From positions 1-21,286 of the forward strand of contig QMPG01000017.1 in the NCBI GenBank assembly GCA_003648455.1: 21,286 nt of DNA, written 5' to 3'. The translations under genes and the position numbers were made by a program. Below, one piece after another: positions 16,267 through 21,286 of this stretch. This DNA comes from Bacteroidota bacterium. GTDB taxonomy: Bacteria > Bacteroidota > Bacteroidia > Bacteroidales > B39-G9. Position 1 is the stretch's first letter. Each line of letters begins with the position of its first letter. The notes under the pieces were generated by a model. The model searched no databases. It saw only the letters and a list, made by a program, of their open reading frames with translations, and was not told the origin of the DNA.

Positions 16267-17161
16267 CCATTATCTTTTCAAGTTTATTATAAGCCAAAGA
16301 GCTTAATTTAAAAATTATTGGCGAAGAGATTATTCCGGCAATAACATCAATCAGATAATGAGCTTTTATATATACTGTTGCAAAACAAAGAATTATAATT
16401 ACAGGCAATATATAATAGAACAGTTTTCGTAAAAATTTAAAACTTAAATATAAAAATATTAAAGCCATTCCTACATGAGAACTTGGGAAAGCGCCGGTTG
16501 GTACTTCACCAATTTTTTGAACAAATTTAACAGCATCGTGAAAAAAATAAGCATCGGGTATAGTTGCCATTGAGCCTTTGAAATAAAATTGTGGACCAAC
16601 AACAGGAAATATTGAGAATATTATGTAGTAGATATAAAAAGATGTTGCAACAATAAATATTACTTTAAATGATTTTGCGCGATTAGTAATGTAAGCAACA
16701 AAGCAAGTTGTGAATGTTAAAAAATAATATGAGAAGTAGCCGAAATTCATTAATTCGTTAAACCATTTTTGCGGGAAATGCTTTGAAAATTCAATACTTA
16801 CTTGACAGCCAAAAATCAATTGTTCAATATGTGCAAAATACGGGTCAAGATTATTAAAAATTATATTATTCATATAAGCTGTCTCACCATAAAAATAGCT
16901 CAATAATAAAATAGGGTAGAAGTTTCTTATTAATTTTAATATCTCAGAATCATATTTATCATTAATAAAAGCAATAAAAAAAATGAAAAATAAAATTGCT
17001 AAACGAATAATAAAATGAGATGCTTCGTTTTCAAGTTTTGATGAACCAATACAGATGTAAATTGCTGAGACTATTATATAAATAATTGTCGCAATATCAA
17101 TAGGATAAAGATTATAACCAGCTTTCTTTTTTATACCATTGAGTAGTTTCATAAATTCCAT
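16232..17161 (-). CDS. PAP2 superfamily, Aur1/Ipt1-like membrane lipid phosphatase or transferase
   Basis: A 309-residue polytopic membrane protein. Hydrophobic segments lie at about 22-40, 50-68, 80-95, 140-158, 165-190, 228-245, 248-263 and 266-285. The acid-phosphatase signature is GAFPSSHVGMA (223-233, His229) and, 35 residues later, KAHYLIDVIAG (266-276, His268, Asp272); this spacing matches the PAP2_3 (inositolphosphotransferase Aur1/Ipt1) group. Such enzymes remove or exchange lipid head-group phosphates (phosphatidate, undecaprenyl diphosphate, ceramide-linked groups). The start at 17161 lies inside the upstream SDR gene (50 nt overlap; ATG at 17152 would still overlap by 41), implying coupled translation. 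The 3' end overlaps the convergent barrel gene by 35 nt. Its SDR partner raises the possibility of a role in sphingolipid or similar lipid synthesis; this is inference. Confidence 0.85.
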   Translation of the reverse strand: MEFMKLLNGIKKKAGYNLYPIDIATIIYIIVSAIYICIGSSKLENEASHFIIRLAILFFIFFIAFINDKYDSEILKLIRNFYPILLLSYFYGETAYMNNIIFNNLDPYFAHIEQLIFGCQVSIEFSKHFPQKWFNELMNFGYFSYYFLTFTTCFVAYITNRAKSFKVIFIVATSFYIYYIIFSIFPVVGPQFYFKGSMATIPDAYFFHDAVKFVQKIGEVPTGAFPSSHVGMALIFLYLSFKFLRKLFYYILPVIIILCFATVYIKAHYLIDVIAGIISSPIIFKLSSLAYNKLEKIMAKNGSLSTKSQ

Positions 17162-18110
17162 TGTTTAAGTTGTAATCGGCTTTAAAATTAAAGTCTTTTT
17201 CAAGAGGTTTTATGTCGCAAATCCAACTGCTTTTTAATTCATTAATTTTTTCAAAGTTTACAGTCGGAGTTTTTCCAAACAAACCATAAATTGGTTCGAG
17301 AAAAAATGCTGTAATTTTTAATAAGCCGATTGGTATTCTGATTTTTATAGTCTTTTTGTTAAGATGCTTTTTAATAGTGTTGCCTAATGTAATTGAATTA
17401 CTAATTACTCCATCGCTAACAAAATAAGTTTTATTTTTTATGTCAGATTCTAAAGCAGTAAATATTACCTTAACAAGGTCTTTAACATAAATAAAACTTA
17501 CATTTGGTGTAGTAAATCCGATTAAAGGCTGTAAATGTTTTTTTATTAATTTAAAATAGATATAAAAATCTTTTTCACGAGGACCATAAACACCTATTGG
17601 ACGAATAATAATGTAAGGAAAATTGTTTTTAGCAGTAATTAAATTTTCTGCTTTTAATTTACTTTTTCCATACGAGGTAACTGGAGCTGGCTTATCAGAA
17701 AGTTTCATTATTTTTTTACCTTTTTGAACAGGCCCGTGTGCAGCAAGACTACTCATATAAACAAATTTGTCAGGAATTAAATTTGTATAAAATAAAGCAT
17801 CAATAATATTTTTTGTGTATTGATAATTAATTGTAAAATATTCTTTTTTCTTATTCGCCTTGGTTATTCCTGCGTTATGAATAATATAATCAAACTTAAT
17901 GTTCTGTTTTTTTAGATTGGAAAAGATTCTTAATAAATCATTATTGTCGGCAAAATTAAACTCAATAAATTTTATTCTTTTATCTTTAAGATATTGTTTG
18001 CTGCTTGTTTTTCTTATGCCTGCATACACTTCATATCCTTTGCTTATTGCTTTTTCAACCATAAAGCTACCAATAAAACCACTAGCTCCGGTAATAAGAA
18101 TTCGTTTCAT
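17112..18110 (-). CDS. Extended SDR, NAD-dependent epimerase/dehydratase-like (possible ketosphinganine reductase type)
   Basis: A 332-residue extended short-chain dehydrogenase. TGASGFIG (7-14) binds the dinucleotide; IIHNAGITKA (76-85) and MSSLAAHGP (119-127) precede the catalytic Tyr147-x3-Lys151 in SYGKSKLKAEN. IIRPIGVYGPREKDFYIYFK follows (168-187), and FIYVKDLV (about 206-213) is the usual extended-SDR segment. The C-terminal third resembles 3-beta-HSD/epimerase members acting on lipids or sugars. From memory, the Bacteroides 3-ketosphinganine reductase (CerR type, BT_0972) belongs to a similar Bacteroidota SDR group, with a similar MKRILITGASGFIGSF start; this needs an alignment. It begins 17 nt after the DNA glycosylase gene and its 3' end overlaps the PAP2 gene, so SDR and PAP2 are probably functionally tied. 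Confidence 0.85.
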   Translation of the reverse strand: MKRILITGASGFIGSFMVEKAISKGYEVYAGIRKTSSKQYLKDKRIKFIEFNFADNNDLLRIFSNLKKQNIKFDYIIHNAGITKANKKKEYFTINYQYTKNIIDALFYTNLIPDKFVYMSSLAAHGPVQKGKKIMKLSDKPAPVTSYGKSKLKAENLITAKNNFPYIIIRPIGVYGPREKDFYIYFKLIKKHLQPLIGFTTPNVSFIYVKDLVKVIFTALESDIKNKTYFVSDGVISNSITLGNTIKKHLNKKTIKIRIPIGLLKITAFFLEPIYGLFGKTPTVNFEKINELKSSWICDIKPLEKDFNFKADYNLNNGIYETTQWYKKESWL

Positions 18111-18127
18111 TTTTATTTGTTCAATTA

Positions 18128-18769
18128 TTATTTAAATAAATCATTTTTAGCATTATACCAGAAAATAAAATCAAGATAAGCTAATGAAATATTAACCGTT
18201 TTAGTAAAATGTTTCATTTTATTTTCAATTTCATAATACTTTTGTAAAGTAAGCAATTTTGGGATTTCTGCAATAACATTATAATTTATTAAATTTCTTA
18301 GAATATGTCTGTCTAAAATTGCAACATCTTCAACAAAACCTATGTTTCTTAAAAAATGACTTGCTTCTTTCATGCCATAGCCTGTAATATTTTTTAACAA
18401 CCATTCTCTTTTTTCTTTTACTGATGATAGCTTCAATAATGTTTCTCTTATTCCCTCATTGCTATTAAAAAATTGCTCACGTGCTTTTACAATATAGCGA
18501 GCTTTATTGTTTTTAAATCTCACATAATTTAAATATCCTGATATTTCGTTTGCTTGTCCTGTAAATAACAGATTATTATCAGTTAATATAAGAACTGTTT
18601 TCCAAGCATTTTGAGCTTTCGATTGTGGTGTTAGAAGACAAAATGCCAATTCCTGAAACAATTTTTTTTCATCAGCATTTATCCAGAGAGACTTGAAATC
18701 ATTAATGCGTTTATCTACATCCGGTTTTATTAACTCTAAAGTTGTTTCTAATTCATGCATTCTCTCCAT
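18128..18769 (-). CDS. ogg: N-glycosylase/DNA lyase, archaeal-type Ogg (Ogg2)
   Basis: A 213-residue helix-hairpin-helix DNA repair enzyme that removes 8-oxoguanine and nicks the abasic site. The HhH is ITGYGMKEASHFLRNIGF (128-145) with the nucleophilic Lys134; the catalytic Asp is 153 in AILDRHILRN. Both match the spacing of Methanocaldococcus-type Ogg2 (Lys129/Asp147). LAFCLLTPQSKAQNAW (about 41-56) is another family block. The frame is open back to an ATG at 18868, which would add 33 residues, but that segment is an inverted repeat holding a promoter-like sequence, and the family has about 205-215 residues, so ATG 18769 (MERMHELE) was chosen; 18760 is a close alternative. It leads the ogg-SDR-PAP2 operon. 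The Ogg2 form is common in archaea and scattered in bacteria. Confidence 0.88.
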   Translation of the reverse strand: MERMHELETTLELIKPDVDKRINDFKSLWINADEKKLFQELAFCLLTPQSKAQNAWKTVLILTDNNLLFTGQANEISGYLNYVRFKNNKARYIVKAREQFFNSNEGIRETLLKLSSVKEKREWLLKNITGYGMKEASHFLRNIGFVEDVAILDRHILRNLINYNVIAEIPKLLTLQKYYEIENKMKHFTKTVNISLAYLDFIFWYNAKNDLFK

Positions 18770-18791
18770 ATTTTTATTAATTAGTCTTTGC

Positions 18792-18897
18792 AAGAAAACG
18801 CCAAATACTGCGTTACTCTTGTGTTGAAAACAGTCATTTACAAAAGTAAATTCCTTGATTTTCAACACTTCGAAAGCCTTGTCTTTGGCGATTTCTT
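18792..18897. repeat. Large inverted repeat over the ogg promoter region
   Basis: Two 39-nt arms face each other, 18792-18830 and 18859-18897. Written in the same sense, each begins AAGAAA(A/T)CGCCAAA and ends GTGTTGAAAA, while the 15 nt between differ completely (TACTGCGTTACTCTT against GACAAGGCTTTCGAA) but have equal length. Between the arms is a second small palindrome, ATTTACAAAAGTAAAT (18836-18851). The arrangement suggests two copies of one dispersed unit in opposite orientation. It lies wholly in the leader of the ogg gene and creates the false N-terminal extension. Confidence 0.6.
18841..18848 (-). promoter_or_regulatory. Candidate -7 box for the ogg-SDR-PAP2 operon
   Basis: On the minus strand TACTTTTG (18848-18841) is an exact TAnnTTTG, placed in the loop of the large inverted repeat. 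Transcription from near 18834 would leave a 65-nt leader to the ATG at 18769. No clean TTTG is found at -33 (TTG of GTGTTG is too close, at 14 nt). Such a promoter would exclude the ATG at 18868 as a start. Confidence 0.35.
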
Positions 18898-18942
18898 ATC
18901 AAATACTTAAAAACAAGTAGTTTTCTTTCAGGCACTAATTAG

Positions 18943-19076
18943 TGACAGTCTATAAAGTCAACGAAATTTTATTCAAACTGTCATTCCGACCGTAGGGAAT
19001 CCCCTTCAATTAAAAAAAAGATTCCTCTCTCGTGCCTCAATTCTGAATGACAAATAGCCGACTTTATGGACAGATG
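18943..19076. repeat. Second MITE-like palindromic element, 134 bp, with flanking direct repeat
   Basis: Outer arms GTCTATAAAGTC (18948-18959) and GACTTTATGGAC (19060-19071) pair with one mismatch. Inside, GTCATTC...GGAATC (18980-19001) faces GATTCC...GAATGACAAA (19020-19054), the same module order as the element at 14574. Its end CAGTCTATAAAG (18946-18957) differs by one base from CAGTCTAAAAAG at 14579-14590. The 8-mer CTAATTAG flanks it exactly on both sides (18935-18942 and 19077-19084). The right copy contains the TAG stop codon of the flavodiiron gene, so the element appears to have inserted right at that gene's end. With the repeat at 18792-18897 it fills the 307-nt gene-free stretch 18770-19076, which shows nothing else. 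Confidence 0.65.
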
Positions 19077-20246
19077 CTAATTAGAAGCTAAATCTTCAGT
19101 TAATTTATTTTTCAGATTAATTAAATCATTTTCAGCCGGAATGTATTTTTGTTTATACATATTAATAACATCAAATCCTGAATCTTTAAGGTAGTCGGCT
19201 ACTTGCGCAACACTTTGACCGCCCCATCCAAAAGAACCAAAAGCTATTGCTTTTCTGCCTCTCGGCGACAATCCTTTTAAATATGTTAGAAAAGAAGCTA
19301 CGTTTGGCATAATGTTATTGTTGAGAGTTGGTGAGCCGACACAAATATATTCTGCATCAATCAAATCAGTCATAATATCTGAGATGTGATTATTTTGCAG
19401 ATTTTTCATTGAAGTGTAATACCCTTTTTCTTCAAAAACTTCCTGAACTGCATAAGCCATTTTTTCGGTCGAATGCCACATTGTGTCATAAATAATTACT
19501 GCTTTTTTATTGATTTTGTTTGAAGCCCATTTTTTATATTCTTCAATAATTTCTTTAGTGTATTTTTCCCAAACAACACCGTGGCTCGATGCAATAATTT
19601 CAATGTCGAGGCTTGCGGCAACTTCTAGTTCTTTTCTGACCTGAGCAGAGTAGGGAAGCACAATATTTGCAAAATATTTTTTTGCTTCATCAATAATTAT
19701 GTCTTTAGAATTTTCATAATCAAATCTTCCCGACGAAGCATAATGCTGCCCGAAGGAATCATTTGAGAACAGAATTTTTTCTTCAGGCATGTATTCAACC
19801 ATATTATCAGGCCAATGAACCATTGGTGTTAAAACAAATTGCAGGTTTCGTTTGCCGAGATTTAAAACTTCGCCGGTTTTAACAATTCTATGATTAAAAT
19901 TTCTTTTATAATGAGCAGTTAATCCCTTTTCGCCATTCGGACAAGTTATTAACTCGGCATTTTTTGCAATTTCCATCATTTTTGGTATTGCACCCGAGTG
20001 ATCCATCTCAACATGATTCGAAATAATATAATCAATTTTTGATGGGTCAATTACTGATGAAATTCTTTTTATCATCTCATCTGAGAAATGCTCTTTTACT
20101 GTGTCAATAAGAGTGATTTTTTCATCAATAATAAGATAGGCATTATATGTTATGCCTCGTTGAGTAAGGTAACCATGGAAATTTCTCGAATCCCAATCAA
20201 TAGCTCCAACCCAATAAATGTTGTCTCTTAATTTTACTGCTTTCAT
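19077..20246 (-). CDS. Flavodiiron protein (A-type flavoprotein, FprA/ROO-like)
   Basis: A 389-residue cytoplasmic protein that reduces O2 to water and/or NO to N2O. The N-terminal metallo-beta-lactamase domain (about 1-245) has all diiron ligands: His78, Glu80, Asp82, His83 (NHVEMDHSG), His144 (MVHWPDN), Asp163 (SNDSFGQH) and His222 (SSHGVVWE). The C-terminal flavodoxin domain (about 248-385) has the FMN loops YDTMWHSTEKMA (253-264), GSPTLNNNIMP (304-314) and FGSFGWGGQS (336-345). It has no C-terminal rubredoxin, so is a class A enzyme that needs external rubredoxin or a reductase. It is 8 nt after the MOSC gene, with an FAD/NAD oxidoreductase upstream, a plausible electron donor. The annotation by family is firm; O2 versus NO preference is unknown. 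Confidence 0.95.
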   Translation of the reverse strand: MKAVKLRDNIYWVGAIDWDSRNFHGYLTQRGITYNAYLIIDEKITLIDTVKEHFSDEMIKRISSVIDPSKIDYIISNHVEMDHSGAIPKMMEIAKNAELITCPNGEKGLTAHYKRNFNHRIVKTGEVLNLGKRNLQFVLTPMVHWPDNMVEYMPEEKILFSNDSFGQHYASSGRFDYENSKDIIIDEAKKYFANIVLPYSAQVRKELEVAASLDIEIIASSHGVVWEKYTKEIIEEYKKWASNKINKKAVIIYDTMWHSTEKMAYAVQEVFEEKGYYTSMKNLQNNHISDIMTDLIDAEYICVGSPTLNNNIMPNVASFLTYLKGLSPRGRKAIAFGSFGWGGQSVAQVADYLKDSGFDVINMYKQKYIPAENDLINLKNKLTEDLASN

Positions 20247-20254
20247 ATTTTTTA

Positions 20255-20713
20255 TTAATTTTTTGTAAAAGGAATATATTTTATTTTATCATTTGGTTTT
20301 ATTATTCCGTTTTTTATAACACGTGCAAAAATGCCTTCTTTGGGCATAACACAATTGCCAACTTCTTTAAAAATAGCACAATTGCTTCCATGACATTTTT
20401 TGCCAATTTGTGTAACCTCCAGCTCAACATCACCAATTATTAATTTGTCTTTTGGCGAAGTTTTCCAAAGGTCAATACCTGATGTTGTGATGTTTTCGGC
20501 AAATTCTCCAAATTTTATTTCTCTGCCCGAAGACTTTATGAATTTATCAATGCTCTCTTGTGCCAGAAGACTTACTTGTCGATGCCAATTTCCTGCATGC
20601 GCATCACTCTTAACACCATTGCTATCAAGAATTATTTCTTTAATAGGAACTTTTATAGTGCCTTTTTTTTCAGAAATATTTACCGAAAGAATTTTAATCT
20701 CAGCTCTAATCAT
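20255..20713 (-). CDS. MOSC domain protein
   Basis: A 152-residue stand-alone MOSC (Mo-cofactor sulfurase C-terminal) protein. Landmarks are GVKSDAHAGNWHRQVSLLAQ (33-52; the GxxxDxHxG..RQVxLL block), FGEFAENITTSGIDL (68-82; matches the GExxENI/LTTxGxDL element) and GKKCHGSNCAIFKEVGNCVMP (105-125) with Cys107, Cys112 and Cys121, the conserved cysteine region that binds sulfur or cofactor. GIFARVIKNGIIKPNDKI closes the beta-barrel. MOSC proteins bind the molybdenum cofactor or handle sulfur, and YiiM/YuaD-type members reduce hydroxylated N-compounds. No moa or moe genes are nearby. The gene is 55 nt behind an NAD/FAD oxidoreductase and 8 nt ahead of a flavodiiron gene, so it is clearly in a redox operon. 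Its reaction here is not known. Confidence 0.88.
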   Translation of the reverse strand: MIRAEIKILSVNISEKKGTIKVPIKEIILDSNGVKSDAHAGNWHRQVSLLAQESIDKFIKSSGREIKFGEFAENITTSGIDLWKTSPKDKLIIGDVELEVTQIGKKCHGSNCAIFKEVGNCVMPKEGIFARVIKNGIIKPNDKIKYIPFTKN

Positions 20714-20768
20714 AATAAATTATTTTATGGTTTCTGTTTTTAATAGCCTGTAAATATAATCTTTATTA

Positions 20769-21286
20769 TTAGTTAATTTTAAAATTACCGTCTAAATTTA
20801 AATAAGAATTAAGTTCAGTTTTTCCCTCAAATATTTTCGCTAATGTTGATGCTGATTTAGAATCTCCTATTGATATTGCACCAATAAGATTGTCATTTTT
20901 TATTATGGTTTTTTGATAAGAAGTATTGTTTGTAATTCTATTTATTAAAGCATCATTTTTATTAATATCTCCTGCAGAAAATAGTGAAATTCCTGTGACT
21001 TTCATGCGGGTTTCTATTTTTGAGCCTGAATATTTTGTTTTAAGATTGGTCATGTTTTGTGCTGCAATAAAGCCTTGTTCTTTTGCAGGAAGCCATAATC
21101 CATAGCAAATATTATTATGTTCTGAAATGTCTCCGGCGGCATAAATGTTTTTTACCGAAGTTTCCATAAAGTCGTCGACTATAATTCCTTTATTGATTTT
21201 GATATCTGTGTTTTTTGCAAGTTCCAATCGGGGTCTTATTCCCGCTGATATTACTATTGTATCAGCAACTAATTCTTCTCCTGAAT
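20769..21286 (-). CDS. FAD/NAD(P)-dependent oxidoreductase, C-terminal part (NADH:rubredoxin reductase-like)
   Basis: The C-terminal 172 codons of a gene whose 5' part lies past the right edge; the frame is open to base 21286 and reads SGEELVADTIVISAGIRPRLELAKNT before the segment shown by an internal TTG at 21227. It contains ADTIVISAGIRPR (the second GxxP-type NAD-domain end) and ETSVKNIYAAGDISE, the FAD-binding TxxxxxYAAGD motif, then a C-terminal domain with few landmarks. This fits the pyridine nucleotide-disulfide oxidoreductase class I group that includes NADH:rubredoxin oxidoreductases and nitrite reductase large-subunit N-termini. As first of three genes with MOSC and flavodiiron proteins, it is a likely electron donor to the latter, directly or through rubredoxin. 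The exact subgroup needs the missing part. Confidence 0.85.
   Translation of the reverse strand, partial: SGEELVADTIVISAGIRPRLELAKNTDIKINKGIIVDDFMETSVKNIYAAGDISEHNNICYGLWLPAKEQGFIAAQNMTNLKTKYSGSKIETRMKVTGISLFSAGDINKNDALINRITNNTSYQKTIIKNDNLIGAISIGDSKSASTLAKIFEGKTELNSYLNLDGNFKIN

Noticed and set aside
18770..18868. 33-residue N-terminal extension of the DNA glycosylase
   Set aside because: It is translated from inverted-repeat DNA containing a promoter-like box, and it makes the protein longer than the family norm.
20400..20753. 117-codon open frame on the plus strand
   Set aside because: It is antisense to the MOSC gene, whose conserved motifs are clear; no promoter or domain supports it.

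Overview
The window looks like a low-GC chromosomal segment of a free-living member of the Bacteroidota (Bacteroidia-like), probably an anaerobe or microaerophile. The evidence is: secreted proteins with type IX secretion (T9SS) C-terminal domains of both the 'PNPF...' and the gliding-motility (CHU_C) kinds; PKD domains; a near absence of Shine-Dalgarno sites, with Bacteroidota-type -7 boxes (TAnnTTTG) upstream of several genes; and a flavodiiron protein operon. No phage, CRISPR, tRNA or rRNA genes were seen.

Layout. (1) Positions 1-1466, minus: a GH130 phosphorylase/glycosidase-like enzyme followed 2 nt later by a GT4 glycosyltransferase cut by the window edge. (2) 1541-5263, minus: nadB (L-aspartate oxidase) overlapping by ATGA the gene for a secreted M43 metalloprotease with PKD and T9SS domains, closed by a clear terminator. 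(3) 5431-7862, plus: glycyl-tRNA synthetase, then an unknown secreted protein with its own promoter and a perfect hairpin terminator. (4) 8063-10059, plus: an AI-2E/PerM-type membrane protein and a small PKD plus CHU_C secreted protein. (5) 10096-14495, plus: a tight four-gene surface-glycan operon (O-antigen ligase/polymerase-like protein, WaaE-like GT2, GT4, RmlD-like SDR). (6) 14574-16266, plus: a MITE-like palindromic repeat directly in front of two paralogous outer-membrane beta-barrel genes. (7) 16232-18769, minus: archaeal-type 8-oxoguanine DNA glycosylase, extended SDR, and a PAP2/Aur1-like membrane lipid phosphatase, an operon that converges on and overlaps the second beta-barrel gene. 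(8) 18770-19076: a gene-free stretch filled by two palindromic repeat structures. (9) 19077-21286, minus: an FAD/NAD oxidoreductase (5' end outside the window), a MOSC protein and a flavodiiron protein, most simply read as an O2/NO or peroxide defence operon.

No wholly new defence or mobile system was found. The most distinctive items are: the pair of MITE-like elements of 132 and 134 bp, with flanking direct repeats, near-identical terminal 12-mers and shared inner GTCATTC...GAATC modules; a 39-bp-arm inverted repeat over the DNA glycosylase promoter whose arms share ends but not middles; the SDR plus PAP2 pair that may belong to membrane (sphingo)lipid synthesis; and the MOSC protein within a flavodiiron operon. 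Three long open frames start too early when read naively (8051, 14675 and 18868). In each case a better internal start is proposed; two of the upstream extensions are repeat DNA.
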